DNA of 64,000 nt from Gracilibacillus halophilus YIM-C55.5 (GTDB lineage Bacteria > Bacillota > Bacilli > Bacillales > Amphibacillaceae): assembly GCF_000359605.1 (NCBI RefSeq), contig NZ_APML01000019.1, positions 124,001 to 188,000 of the forward strand. Reading direction: 5' to 3'. The notes below the pieces were generated by a model. The model was not told the origin of the DNA, made no database searches, and worked only from the letters and a program-made list of their open reading frames with translations. The translations under genes and the position numbers were made by a program. Positions 55,254-64,000 of the stretch are shown piece after piece. The number at the start of each line of letters is the position of its first letter. The stretch's first letter is position 1.

Positions 55254-55276
55254 ATCGTCTTCTGTGGCTTTCTTTT
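55237..55276 (+). terminator. yqzC terminator overlapping the stop codon
   Basis: CCACAGAAGACGA / TCGTCTTCTGTGG forms a 13-bp stem whose left arm is the end of yqzC and whose loop holds the stop; a T-rich tail follows. Confidence 0.85.
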
Positions 55277-55312
55277 AATCCATCTCACCAATACTTGATC
55301 AAATATCTAAAT

Positions 55313-55972
55313 TTATTTATTTAAATCGGGGGATTCACCTTTCACTAAATACGTAACATCTTCTCCAATATTTGTCGCATGGTCACCAATTCTTTCAACA
55401 TATCGACCACTAAAAGCCATTTGCATAATATGTTGGATTTTTTGTGGGTTTGTCGCCGTTTCCTCTAATAATTCACGTAACATCGTTGAATACAAATTAT
55501 CAACAAAATCATCGAGATCAGCAAGCTTTCGAGCAAGGGTGATATCCTCGTTTTCATAAGCTTTAACTGCTAAGTCCATCATTTGTAATGTGACTTGCTT
55601 CATTTCATGGATCGATTCATGGATATGGATCCCATGATCATTCCCTAAGTGGATCGTTGATTTTGCGATATTTTTCGCATTATCGGCCATTCGTTCCAAG
55701 TCAGTCGAAATACGGATTGCCACGATTAAACGTCGCAAATCGGTAGCTACTGGCTGTTGCTTCGCGATTAGCAGAATGGATGCTTCATTGATTTCAAAAT
55801 CAAGTTGATCTAACATCTTGTCTGTTTCAATAATCTCTTCTGCTTTGGCTACATCACTTTGATAAAGAGCGGTCACTGCTTCATCTAGTTGTTGCTTTGT
55901 TTTTTGTGAAAATTGCACGATTAATGATTCAACATGTTTCAATTCGTCCTCAAACGCTTCTCTACCTACCAT
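55313..55972 (-). CDS. phoU: Phosphate-signalling protein PhoU
   Basis: A 219-residue helical-bundle protein that links Pst transport to phosphate-response control. Two PhoU repeats carry the metal-binding-like motifs ETDKMLDQLDFEINE, DLERMADNAKNIAKS and ERIGDHATNIGEDV. It closes the pst operon, 44 bp after pstB. Confidence 0.94.
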   Translation of the reverse strand: MVGREAFEDELKHVESLIVQFSQKTKQQLDEAVTALYQSDVAKAEEIIETDKMLDQLDFEINEASILLIAKQQPVATDLRRLIVAIRISTDLERMADNAKNIAKSTIHLGNDHGIHIHESIHEMKQVTLQMMDLAVKAYENEDITLARKLADLDDFVDNLYSTMLRELLEETATNPQKIQHIMQMAFSGRYVERIGDHATNIGEDVTYLVKGESPDLNK

Positions 55973-56016
55973 AATTCACTTCCTTCCTATCAAACTTTTT
56001 ACGAAAGCACTCAAAT

Positions 56017-56775
56017 TTACCCGAATCGACCTGTAATATAATCCTCCGTCCGTTTATCTTTTGGATTAGAGAATAATTGATCTGTATCCGAAAACTCCAC
56101 CATTTCACCATTTAACATAAATACAGTATTATCCGAAATTCGAGCGGCCTGTTGCATATTGTGAGTAACAATAATGATGGTATAATCTTTCTTTAACTCT
56201 TTAATCAATTCTTCGATTTTCAATGTAGATATCGGATCCAAAGCTGAAGTTGGCTCATCCATTAAAATGACGTCTGGTTCAATTGCCAAACATCTAGCAA
56301 TACAAACCCGTTGTTGTTGGCCGCCGGATAACCCAAATGCGTTTTGATTCAATCGATCGTGAACTTCATCCCAAATGGCTGCTCCCTTTAAACTTTTCTC
56401 TACGACTTCATTTAAGACTTGTTTTTTCTTTATGCCATGGATTTTCGGACCATATGCCACATTCTCAAAAATTGACTTCGGAAATGGATTCGGTTTTTGA
56501 AAGACCATACCGACACGTGTACGAAGTTCTTCAACCATTTTCTTTTTGGCAAAAATATCTTCTCCATCATATTCTATGCTTCCAGATGTCTGAACAGAAG
56601 GAATCGTTTCTGTCATTCGATTCAATGTTTTTAATAAGGTTGATTTTCCACAACCTGATGGTCCAATAACTGCTGTAATTTCATGTTTTGGTATATCCAA
56701 ATTGATTTGATACAACGCTTGGTCTGTACCATACCATAAATTAAAATCTTCAATTGAAAATGCTTTGTTAGCCAT
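56017..56775 (-). CDS. pstB: Phosphate ABC transporter ATP-binding protein
   Basis: A 252-residue ABC ATPase driving phosphate import. Walker A is [17 protein letters not shown], the signature is [16 protein letters not shown], and Walker B is [13 protein letters not shown]. The tail [19 protein letters not shown] is the PstB fingerprint. Only one pstB is present, whereas B. subtilis has two. Confidence 0.96.
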   Translation of the reverse strand: MANKAFSIEDFNLWYGTDQALYQINLDIPKHEITAVIGPSGCGKSTLLKTLNRMTETIPSVQTSGSIEYDGEDIFAKKKMVEELRTRVGMVFQKPNPFPKSIFENVAYGPKIHGIKKKQVLNEVVEKSLKGAAIWDEVHDRLNQNAFGLSGGQQQRVCIARCLAIEPDVILMDEPTSALDPISTLKIEELIKELKKDYTIIIVTHNMQQAARISDNTVFMLNGEMVEFSDTDQLFSNPKDKRTEDYITGRFG

Positions 56776-56796
56776 GGTTCATAACCCCTTTTACAA

Positions 56797-57666
56797 TTAA
56801 AATCTTTTTTGAAATTTATTTCGAATCCAAACAGCAATTGCATTCATACACAATAAAATAATTAATAATACGATAATTCCTGCGGCTGCTACATATTGCC
56901 ATTCTTCTTGAGGTCTTGCCGTCCAACTATAAATTTGCATCGGCATCACGGTATATTTTGAAAACAATGAATCTGGTATCGAATAAATAGCTGTAGCTGC
57001 GCCAACAATGATTAATGGTGCCGTCTCACCAATTGCACGTGAAAATGCCAAAATGGACCCCGTTAAAATACCAGGAATCGCAGCTGGTAATACAATGCGC
57101 CAAATCGTTTGCCATTTCGTTGCTCCCATCCCAATTGAGGCTTCACGAATTTCTGATGGGACGGAACGAATGGCTTCTTGAGCAGCTACAACGATTATTG
57201 GCAATACCAATAAACTCATCGTTAACGCACCTGCTATGAGTGTGTAACCCATTTCGAATAAATAAACGAAAAATGTAAGGCCGAGTAAACCAAAGACAAT
57301 CGACGGTACACCAGCTAAATTTTGAACATTCACACGTATAAACCGAGTAAACTTATTATCCCTCGCATATTCTTCCAAATAAAGAGCAGTGCAAACCCCT
57401 AAAATCATTGACACTGGTGCTGTAATTGAAATCATAGCTAATGACCCCATAATTCCAGCAAAAAGGCCCGCTTCCTCAATATAAGGCGCAGGGTAGTTCT
57501 TTAAAAAATCTATTGATAAATAGCCAACTCCTTGGCTCAGTACTCTCCCAATTAATAAAGCTAAAAAGATTAACGCTACAGATGTAGCCATGATAAAAAT
57601 CCATTTAACAACGGCATTTTTCATTACCCTACCTTTTATATGTGAGTAATTGACCTTATCATTCAT
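56797..57666 (-). CDS. pstA: Phosphate ABC transporter permease PstA
   Basis: A 289-residue permease with six membrane helices. The EAA-like loop is EAIRSVPSEIREASIGMGATKWQ (shown in part) followed by IWRIVLPAAIPGILTG. The gene ends 22 bp before pstB and shares one base with pstC. Confidence 0.95.
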   Translation of the reverse strand: MNDKVNYSHIKGRVMKNAVVKWIFIMATSVALIFLALLIGRVLSQGVGYLSIDFLKNYPAPYIEEAGLFAGIMGSLAMISITAPVSMILGVCTALYLEEYARDNKFTRFIRVNVQNLAGVPSIVFGLLGLTFFVYLFEMGYTLIAGALTMSLLVLPIIVVAAQEAIRSVPSEIREASIGMGATKWQTIWRIVLPAAIPGILTGSILAFSRAIGETAPLIIVGAATAIYSIPDSLFSKYTVMPMQIYSWTARPQEEWQYVAAAGIIVLLIILLCMNAIAVWIRNKFQKRF

Positions 57667-58604
57667 TAATAATCCTCCTTAAAACGTCGCGAAATATACT
57701 GCGATAAGATGTTCATTAATAATGTAAATACAAATAGTGTCATACCAACTGCGTAGATACTACTGTAAATGGTTGAATGATAAGACGTATCACCTTTTGC
57801 TCCTTGCACAATAAAGGCAGTTAATGTCTGAATAGATTCGGTTGGATCTATCGTTAAGTTTGGTGTGGCACCAGCTGCAATCGTCACAATCATAGTTTCA
57901 CCAATTGCCCTTGATATAGCAAGCACAATAGAAGCGATAATCCCAGAAAATGCTGCTGGCATCACAACTCGACGTGTCACTTCAAATTTCGTTGCCCCTA
58001 ACCCCAATGCTCCTTCACGCAGACTGTTAGGCACTGCATTCATCGCATCTTCAGATAGTGAGGCAATCATCGGAATAATCATAACTCCAACTACAATACC
58101 ACCACTCAATGCATTAAATATATTCATATCTGTAAATATATTACTTAACATAGGAGAAACAAATGTTAATGCAAAAAAACCATAAACAACCGTAGGAATT
58201 CCTGCTAAAATTTCTAAAATTGGTTTGATGATTTTTCTCGTGCGCTCGCTCGCATATTCACTTAAAAAGATAGCTGCAGCCAAACCAATTGGTAGAGCTA
58301 CACAAATTGCAATAACTGTGATCAATAATGTCCCAGCAATTAATGGAGCAACACCAAAATGATCAGTCCATGGTGACCATTTCGTTCCCAAATAAAATTC
58401 AGTTAAAGAAATATTTTGGAAGAAACCGATCGTCTCACTTAATAAGGTGAACAAAATTCCAATTGTTGTAGCAACTGAAACAGTAGCACATAAAAGGAGG
58501 AAAGCAGGGACACCTTTCTCAATTAAGTTAAATGCACTTTTTTTATTTTTATTTGCTTGAATCATTTCCTGAACGGAATATTGCTCATTATTTTTGCTAA
58601 TCAC
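57666..58604 (-). CDS. pstC: Phosphate ABC transporter permease PstC
   Basis: A 312-residue partner permease. The EAA loop is NAVPNSLREGALGLGATKFE, followed by TRRVVMPAAFSGIIASI. Six helices can be counted. The PstC N-terminus lies after a short polar segment. A hairpin separates it from pstS. Confidence 0.95.
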   Translation of the reverse strand: MISKNNEQYSVQEMIQANKNKKSAFNLIEKGVPAFLLLCATVSVATTIGILFTLLSETIGFFQNISLTEFYLGTKWSPWTDHFGVAPLIAGTLLITVIAICVALPIGLAAAIFLSEYASERTRKIIKPILEILAGIPTVVYGFFALTFVSPMLSNIFTDMNIFNALSGGIVVGVMIIPMIASLSEDAMNAVPNSLREGALGLGATKFEVTRRVVMPAAFSGIIASIVLAISRAIGETMIVTIAAGATPNLTIDPTESIQTLTAFIVQGAKGDTSYHSTIYSSIYAVGMTLFVFTLLMNILSQYISRRFKEDY

Positions 58605-58634
58605 AACCCATTCCCCTTTTCCTGCAAAGATGAT

Positions 58635-58667
58635 GGGACAGACTGTATAAATGCGTAAGCCTGTCCC
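58635..58667 (-). promoter_or_regulatory. Intergenic hairpin between pstS and pstC
   Basis: GGGACAG and CTGTCCC enclose a long loop without a T run. Such a stem can stabilise the upstream pstS message and let only part of transcription proceed, giving more binding protein than permease. Confidence 0.5.
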
Positions 58668-58675
58668 TTCAATAT

Positions 58676-59683
58676 TTATTGTTCTGATAATTCGTTGATT
58701 TTATCAAGTTGCTCTTGGTATTTTTCATCTGGTAATGCTACATATCCAGCTTCTTCTGCACCGGCTCCTGCATTCTCAATCACAAATTGAGTGAAGTCGA
58801 GCACTTGTGGTTTTTCTTTTAGAGAGTTCACGTTAACATACGTGAACAACGGACGAGATAGTGGTGTGTAAGAACCATCTTGAATGGTTTCAGCATTTGG
58901 TTTCACTGGCTCACCATCACCATTATCGATACCTAGGACTTTTAAAGAATCTTTATTTTCATAGTAATAGGCATAACCAAAATATCCAATTGCGTAAGGG
59001 TCATTTTTAACACCAGTTACCAATGTATTGTCATCTTCAGATAAAGTTGTGTTTTCTCCTTCACGCATCGGATTTTCTTCTAAAATTGTTTCATTGAAGT
59101 AATCAAATGTTCCTGATTCATGACCTGGGCTAAATATTTTAATTTCTTCCTCTGGCCATTCACTATTTAAGTCAGACCATTTCGTTGCACTTCCATCTGC
59201 AAGGAAAATCTGTCTCAGTTGATCGACCGTTAAATTCTCAACAAAATCGTTCTCTTGACTCACAACAACAGACAAACCATCATATGCTAATTCTATCTCA
59301 TGCAATGTAATGTCATTTTCCTCTGCTGTTGCTTTTTCGTCTTCACTAATTGGACGAGAAGCATTACTTAAGTCAATTTCGCCTACGGTTGATTTCTTGA
59401 AGCCACCACCAGAACCGGATGAACTTAAAGAAGTCTCTACTTCTGTTTGTTCTTGTTTATATTCATAAGTCAAATATTCCATAATCGGAAGAACAGTCGA
59501 AGAACCATCGATTACTACAGAACCTTCTATTGTGTCACCTTCTTCTCCTGAACCTTCCTCTCCTTGACTTGCATTCTCTCCTTCATCTGTTTCTGCATCT
59601 CCAGGTGCATTTCCACATGCAGCTAATACACCTACTGTTAATAGTAAACCAGCTACTAACATTAATAATTTCCACTTATTCAT
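58676..59683 (-). CDS. pstS: Phosphate-binding lipoprotein PstS
   Basis: A 335-residue solute-binding protein anchored at the lipobox LLTVGVLAAC (cysteine at residue 23). An acidic Glu/Gly-rich linker (about 28-52) is followed by the phosphate-binding fold with VIDGSSTVLPI, SLSSSGSGGGFKKS and SPGHESGTFDYF. The acidic linker fits a salt-adapted or alkaline surface. It is the first gene of the operon. Confidence 0.95.
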   Translation of the reverse strand: MNKWKLLMLVAGLLLTVGVLAACGNAPGDAETDEGENASQGEEGSGEEGDTIEGSVVIDGSSTVLPIMEYLTYEYKQEQTEVETSLSSSGSGGGFKKSTVGEIDLSNASRPISEDEKATAEENDITLHEIELAYDGLSVVVSQENDFVENLTVDQLRQIFLADGSATKWSDLNSEWPEEEIKIFSPGHESGTFDYFNETILEENPMREGENTTLSEDDNTLVTGVKNDPYAIGYFGYAYYYENKDSLKVLGIDNGDGEPVKPNAETIQDGSYTPLSRPLFTYVNVNSLKEKPQVLDFTQFVIENAGAGAEEAGYVALPDEKYQEQLDKINELSEQ

Positions 59684-59707
59684 TTTGTTTCCCCCTATAC
59701 ATTCAAT

Positions 59708-59740
59708 ATAATCGAAGCTCTATCTTTTAGCTTCGATTAT
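59708..59740 (-). promoter_or_regulatory. Leader hairpin of pstS
   Basis: A 12-bp perfect stem, ATAATCGAAGCT / AGCTTCGATTAT, with a 9-nt loop lies in the pstS leader about 8 bases before the ribosome site. It lacks a T tail, so it is more likely to shield or stabilise the message than to terminate it. Confidence 0.45.
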
Positions 59741-59778
59741 CATCGTAACGCATAACTTTTAATTGCCTATTAAGTAAA

Positions 59779-59795
59779 TGTTAAGAGTTTGTAAA
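59779..59795 (-). promoter_or_regulatory. Pho-box-like repeat upstream of pstS
   Basis: On the minus strand TTTACA and TTAACA are spaced by 5 bases, as in PhoP sites, and TTTACT follows directly. The location about 100 bp upstream of pstS agrees with phosphate-starvation control. Only two well-phased repeats are clear. Confidence 0.5.
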
Positions 59796-59850
59796 TTCGA
59801 CAAAATACCAAATCATTAATGTAATTTGCTCGAACTAAGATATCTTCATT

Positions 59851-59887
59851 ACAATATAAAAAACGCAACCTTTTACAGGTTGCGTTT
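59851..59887 (-). terminator. pbpA terminator
   Basis: AAACGCAACC / GGTTGCGTTT forms a 10-bp stem followed on the minus strand by six T residues. Confidence 0.9.
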
Positions 59888-59897
59888 ATAATCCATT

Positions 59898-61970
59898 TTA
59901 TTCTTCTTTACTCTCGTAATATGCTTCTACAATGCGCTTTCCTATATCATGATTTATAGAATTTCTTGATGTGCTTGTTCCATTCTTTGGCACAATGACA
60001 GCGAAGGCCATTTCTGGGTTTTCTGTAGGTGTATAGCCAACAAGTGATAAATTTTCTGTCATATACTCTTTCCCATCTTTATATTGGGGATTCTCGGCTG
60101 TACCAGTCTTTCCTGCAACTTCATATGGGAAACCAGCCCATGCTCCACTGGCTGTACCGCGAGTAAACACGCGTCGAAAGCCTTCTTGTACACGATCAAT
60201 ATATTCCTGTTCCATGTCTACATGGTTCAATACTTCAGGGTTGTTCTTTTCAATAATAGGTCCTAATCCATCATTACTTGGCTCCCGAATTTCTGATACC
60301 AACCGTGGCTTTAGACGATAGCCATCATTTGCGATTGTTGATACGTATTGAGCCAATTGCAGTGTCGTATACGTATCATATTGCCCAATAGAAAAGTCTA
60401 ATAATAACCCAGAATATTGTGTGGAAGGTCCAACGTATCCGGTCGCTTCAAACGGTAAATCGATTCCCGTTTCTGTACCTAGGCCGAATTGGTTAAAATG
60501 ATTTCTAAAAATCTGAAAAGCATCAGGGTTTAAAGCTAATGGTTGTCCATACGTATAGTTATAGCCATTTAGTGCAATTGCAATTCTCATCATATAAACG
60601 TTCGAAGATTTTTGCAGTGCCTGTAAATCATTATTACTAGAACCTAAATCTGAATATGAATCTTTTATTTCACCAGCTATATTAATTTCTTTCTCATTCA
60701 ATCGTGTACCAATGTCAATGACACCATTATCATAGCCCGTTAACACAGTCGCACCTTTAATCGCTGAACCAGGTGCATGTGCGTCATACACTGTTCGATA
60801 TGCTTGATTTTTAAATTCGTCTTCCTCTCGATCATAATGTGTTGCCGACATCGCTAATATTTCACCTGTCTGCGGATTCATCATGACTGCTGTCGCATCT
60901 TCTAAAAATCCTGTATTATTACCAGGATTATCAATGGCTTTACGTAATTCATCTTCAACAATTTCGTCGACTTTTTGTTGCAGATCCATATCAACTGTTA
61001 ACACAAGATCTTTTCCACGTTGGCCTTCAACAACAACATCCGATCGAATCACGTCACCATCACTATTGGTGACATACTGAACTTTTTCTTTACGACCTCT
61101 TAATACGTCCTCATATGATTGTTCTAACCCACTGGTACCGACGCGATCGTTTCGTGCATAACCATTCGCCAAATAATATTCACGATCCTCTTGCGGAATT
61201 CCTTCTTCCTGAGAAGTAATTCCTCCAATTAAACCGTTAAGCAAATTTTCATAACTTCGTTGTCTTTTCCAATCGGTTGTTGCATCAATATTTGGCAACT
61301 GATTTAAATGTGTTGCTACTTTTGCATATTCCTCTTCCGTTAATCCTTCATTGACGACGATATGTGGCGAGAGTCCTCTTGCTGCGTCCAATTCTTTTTT
61401 AATCGCAATCACGTTATATATTTCATTGGACCATTCAACTTCGGCTAAATCATCTTCCGTAATATGATCTAGCTCTGCTTGGTACTTATCACCTGTATCT
61501 AAATTTTGTTCCTCCTCGGTTAAACGATTATTTACTATTTTTTGATTACCCTCTAATAAGTACCAATATTCTTTCTTATTACGTTCAGTAATTTCTTCTT
61601 CTAATTCTTCCTCGTCTTTAATGATTGTGATATATTCCGCCAAATCACGCGCGAGCTGAAGTCGTTCGTTTCCTGTCTGACCATTTTTCGGTGGCGTATA
61701 CGTAATCGATCGAACCGGGTCATTATCTACGACTACATTATGGTCTGCATCATACATTTCGCCCCTTGGCACTGGTTTTTGTGACGGTGTATTTTCGGTT
61801 TTGTCAACTTCCTGTTGCGCTTCTTCCCCGTTAAGAATTTGCACAACACCTAATTGCACAATCAACAAAGAAAATAAAAGAAATACCGAAACAAATAGTA
61901 TATTTAACCGTAACGGCAGCTGAGATTTTTTCTTTTTCTGCCTATTTTTCTTTATAGCTGAAAATTTCAC
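59898..61970 (-). CDS. pbpA: Class B penicillin-binding protein (PbpA-like)
   Basis: A 690-residue transpeptidase for cell elongation. An N-terminal membrane helix (about 22-45) follows a basic tail; the dimerisation region is then followed by the catalytic motifs SAIK in PGSAIKGATVL, SSN in KSSNVYMM and KTG in AGKTGTAEN. Upstream of pstS, as in B. subtilis where PbpA (PBP2a) has this position. All active-site residues are present. Confidence 0.93.
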   Translation of the reverse strand: MKFSAIKKNRQKKKKSQLPLRLNILFVSVFLLFSLLIVQLGVVQILNGEEAQQEVDKTENTPSQKPVPRGEMYDADHNVVVDNDPVRSITYTPPKNGQTGNERLQLARDLAEYITIIKDEEELEEEITERNKKEYWYLLEGNQKIVNNRLTEEEQNLDTGDKYQAELDHITEDDLAEVEWSNEIYNVIAIKKELDAARGLSPHIVVNEGLTEEEYAKVATHLNQLPNIDATTDWKRQRSYENLLNGLIGGITSQEEGIPQEDREYYLANGYARNDRVGTSGLEQSYEDVLRGRKEKVQYVTNSDGDVIRSDVVVEGQRGKDLVLTVDMDLQQKVDEIVEDELRKAIDNPGNNTGFLEDATAVMMNPQTGEILAMSATHYDREEDEFKNQAYRTVYDAHAPGSAIKGATVLTGYDNGVIDIGTRLNEKEINIAGEIKDSYSDLGSSNNDLQALQKSSNVYMMRIAIALNGYNYTYGQPLALNPDAFQIFRNHFNQFGLGTETGIDLPFEATGYVGPSTQYSGLLLDFSIGQYDTYTTLQLAQYVSTIANDGYRLKPRLVSEIREPSNDGLGPIIEKNNPEVLNHVDMEQEYIDRVQEGFRRVFTRGTASGAWAGFPYEVAGKTGTAENPQYKDGKEYMTENLSLVGYTPTENPEMAFAVIVPKNGTSTSRNSINHDIGKRIVEAYYESKEE

Positions 61971-62041
61971 AGCGCTTCATCCTCCTGTCTTCATATCACT
62001 ATCATTATAACATGAAGAAACGCTTATACACATAAGTGAAG

Positions 62042-63256
62042 CTACAAAAGTTGAATATTTCGTACAAAAAAATAGGCAATAAAATTTCCACTCCCAAGCG
62101 TTAAAAGTAAAATCGGAATGACCACTACGGGATCAAACATCAGTACACATACTAAAAACAATCCAATGGCACAAACCCTTCCAACATTGATGAACAATTC
62201 ACGAATAATTACATATTCGATTCTTAACTCACGAGCATTTTTTGATTTTCCGATTACATCATAGGTCAAAGAAACAAATGGAACGTTAAAAATTGGATAA
62301 GCAAAGCCAATTACAATCGCGTAAATCACCAATGTCGTGTACGTCGTATAAAAAATAAAAATACTAATCGCCACATATAGTGTGATACCAGCTATAAAAA
62401 TGGCAGTCGCCCGTTTTTCCTTATTTATTAATCGGACAATAACAAAGTAGCCAATGAATGAGCAGAATGCTAAGACAAAATTGAATGTCCCCAGTTTAAA
62501 TTCACTACCTGTGACGACAAAAACCCATATCGCTATAATAAAAATAAACAGACCTTCACGTAACCCTTGAAATACATGGGCATATAAAATATTTTTCCAA
62601 TTTGAATTTCGCTTTTTCTCTTTCAGCACTTTACGAAAATAAAAATGCCCTGTTGCTTTTCGTTTCTTTAAGAAAAATGAACAGACAACTGCTAAAACAA
62701 ACAATACAAATGATAAAAAGAAAATCAAACTGTACCCTTTAAAGTTATCCATTTGCGTAATAATGTACCCCGCGAATATAGGACCAATCATATTTCCGAA
62801 GGACTGCAATGTACCTAATGAACCATTAAAGAAATCTCTTGTTTCCGGCTCCGTAACTTCAAATGTTAATACATTGAACGCTAACCAATAAAAACCAGAT
62901 CCGATGCCTAAAATGGCACCTAATAACATCGGAATTTGAGACGCTACATCTCCAACAACTAATACGGTAATGTAAAATAAAGAAAGTACGATCACACCGA
63001 GTCTTATAATCATCGTACGGTCTACTTTTTTAGCCAATTTACCTGCTGCTAAAAATGCAGTGGGTTGTAGTAAATAAACAAACAGATTGTATAATGCAAT
63101 ATCAATATATTCCCCTGATTGTTTCCAAAGAAAGACATTGACAAACGTATTCGATAAAAAAGTGGCTAATGAATACAGTCCGCCAATTGTTAACAGTAAT
63201 ACTAAATCACGATTTACAGGGATATTTTGATTCCATAACCAATTAAAATGTCTCAT
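62042..63256 (-). CDS. yqgE: MFS transporter (YqgE)
   Basis: A 404-residue membrane protein with about 12 helices and no substrate motif that I can identify. The conserved position between sodA and pbpA matches YqgE. The cytoplasmic loop (FLKKRKATGHFYFRKVLKEK) is basic. It may export a small molecule; the substrate cannot be told from sequence. Confidence 0.82.
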   Translation of the reverse strand: MRHFNWLWNQNIPVNRDLVLLLTIGGLYSLATFLSNTFVNVFLWKQSGEYIDIALYNLFVYLLQPTAFLAAGKLAKKVDRTMIIRLGVIVLSLFYITVLVVGDVASQIPMLLGAILGIGSGFYWLAFNVLTFEVTEPETRDFFNGSLGTLQSFGNMIGPIFAGYIITQMDNFKGYSLIFFLSFVLFVLAVVCSFFLKKRKATGHFYFRKVLKEKKRNSNWKNILYAHVFQGLREGLFIFIIAIWVFVVTGSEFKLGTFNFVLAFCSFIGYFVIVRLINKEKRATAIFIAGITLYVAISIFIFYTTYTTLVIYAIVIGFAYPIFNVPFVSLTYDVIGKSKNARELRIEYVIIRELFINVGRVCAIGLFLVCVLMFDPVVVIPILLLTLGSGNFIAYFFVRNIQLL

Positions 63257-63314
63257 TGATATACTCCTCGTTCTGCGTCTAAGGTTTATTTTGAACGAGA
63301 ATAGACAGACATAT

Positions 63315-63352
63315 ACAAAAAAGAAGAGTACAGGTTATACCTGTACTCTTCT
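63315..63352 (-). terminator. sodA terminator
   Basis: AGAAGAGTACAGGT / ACCTGTACTCTTCT, a 14-bp perfect stem with a tiny loop, is followed on the minus strand by T-rich sequence, 12 bases after the sodA stop. Confidence 0.92.
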
Positions 63353-63364
63353 GTATCATGATAC

Positions 63365-63976
63365 TTATTTAGCAGCGTTGTAACGCTCAGCTACTTTATC
63401 CCAGTCAACCACATTCCAGAAAGCAGCAATGTAATCTGGACGACGGTTTTGATATTTTAAGTAATAAGCATGCTCCCAAACATCAAGACCTAAGATCGGT
63501 GTTTTTCCTTCTGAAATTGGTGTATCTTGGTTTGGTGTACTAGTGATTTCAAGGTTGCCATTATTGACAACTAACCATGCCCAACCAGAACCAAAACGGC
63601 CTGTTGCAGCTGCTTTAAAATCTTCTTTAAATTGATCAAAACTACCGAATGTACTATTAATGTCATCCGCTAGTTCACCTGTTGGTTCACCACCGCCATT
63701 TGGTGAAAGAATTGTCCAAAACAGGCTATGATTCGCATGTCCACCACCGTTATTACGCACTGCTGTGCGAATTTCAGATGGTACTGCATCAAGATCAGCG
63801 AGGATGTCTTCAACGGATTTATTTGCCAAATCGTCATGCCCCTCTAATGCAGCATTTAATTTTGTAACATAAGTATTATGGTGCTTCGTGTGGTGAATAT
63901 TCATCGTTTCCTTATCGATATGTGGCTCAAGCGCATCATATGCATAAGGTAGATCTGGTAGTGTAAAGTTTGCCAT
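63365..63976 (-). CDS. sodA: Superoxide dismutase, Mn/Fe type
   Basis: A 203-residue enzyme that dismutes superoxide. Metal ligands are His27 ([15 protein letters not shown] region), His of NHSLFWTIL, and Asp and His of [19 protein letters not shown]. The GNGGGEP-like segment reads [10 protein letters not shown], and the Mn-type pattern [10 protein letters not shown] is present. The ATG follows AGGAGG 6-7 bases upstream. Only 24 bp of upstream sequence are in the window, so its promoter cannot be examined. Confidence 0.96.
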   Translation of the reverse strand: MANFTLPDLPYAYDALEPHIDKETMNIHHTKHHNTYVTKLNAALEGHDDLANKSVEDILADLDAVPSEIRTAVRNNGGGHANHSLFWTILSPNGGGEPTGELADDINSTFGSFDQFKEDFKAAATGRFGSGWAWLVVNNGNLEITSTPNQDTPISEGKTPILGLDVWEHAYYLKYQNRRPDYIAAFWNVVDWDKVAERYNAAK

Positions 63977-64000
63977 TTTCCATTCCTCCTATTTACTAGA

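Noticed and set aside
1-64000. CRISPR arrays, insertion sequences, prophage genes, rRNA or tRNA genes
   Set aside because: None was seen: no regularly spaced repeats, transposase motifs or cloverleaf sequences were recognised on either strand.

Overview
The window is an AT-rich chromosomal segment of an endospore-forming member of the Bacillaceae. Most genes lie on the minus strand and follow the order familiar from the Bacillus subtilis bkd-spo0A-recN-dxs-folD-acc-spoIIIA-efp-comG-glcK-pst-sodA arm. Spo0A, SpoIVB, SpoIIIAA-AH, a SpoVAF-type germination protein, a complete ComG pilus operon and an LTA-synthase family protein mark a Gram-positive spore-former. An OLE RNA with its partner gene oapA suggests a halophilic or alkaliphilic lineage, because that RNA is known mainly from extremophilic and anaerobic Firmicutes. 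The exact genus cannot be fixed from the sequence alone.

Layout. 1-6.6 kb: a branched-chain 2-oxoacid dehydrogenase cluster (bkdR-buk-lpdV-bkdAA-bkdAB, running off the left edge). It lacks ptb and bcd, and its activator and kinase have lost hallmark motifs. 6.6-9.7 kb: aspartokinase, a LysM-CAP secreted protein and spo0A with a sigma-H/0A-box promoter. 10-21.5 kb: spoIVB, recN, argR, tlyA, dxs, oapA, the ~600-nt OLE RNA, ispA, xseB, xseA, folD and nusB. Isoprenoid precursor synthesis (dxs, ispA) thus flanks the OLE ribonucleoprotein genes. 21.7-24 kb: yqhY-accC-accB. 24-29.4 kb: the eight-gene spoIIIA operon behind a good sigma-E promoter. 29.4-34.3 kb: efp, pepP, aroQ, yqhR (figP), yqhP, a patatin phospholipase and mntR. 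34.4-39.6 kb: yqhL, a SNF2 helicase, yqhG and betA (each broken by one frameshift) and the tiny yqzE. 39.6-44.2 kb: aroK and comGA-GG for DNA uptake. 44.2-54.2 kb: small membrane proteins, yqgX, the LTA-synthase paralogue, glcK, yqgQ, spoVAF with a divergent orphan gene, the rhomboid protease gluP, yqgO, fthC and a zinc-free L33. 54.3-64 kb: yqzD-yqzC, the high-affinity phosphate system pstS-C-A-B-phoU with a Pho-box-like site, a class B PBP, an MFS transporter and Mn/Fe superoxide dismutase.

The most notable element is the OLE RNA. It has a closing terminal stem, many internal helices, a candidate promoter of its own just after ispA, and a 13-nt internal copy of one strand of the closing stem that could support an alternative fold. 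The bkd cluster is the second: its sigma-54-type activator has a deletion exactly over the GAFTGA loop, and several other parts of the pathway have changed with it.
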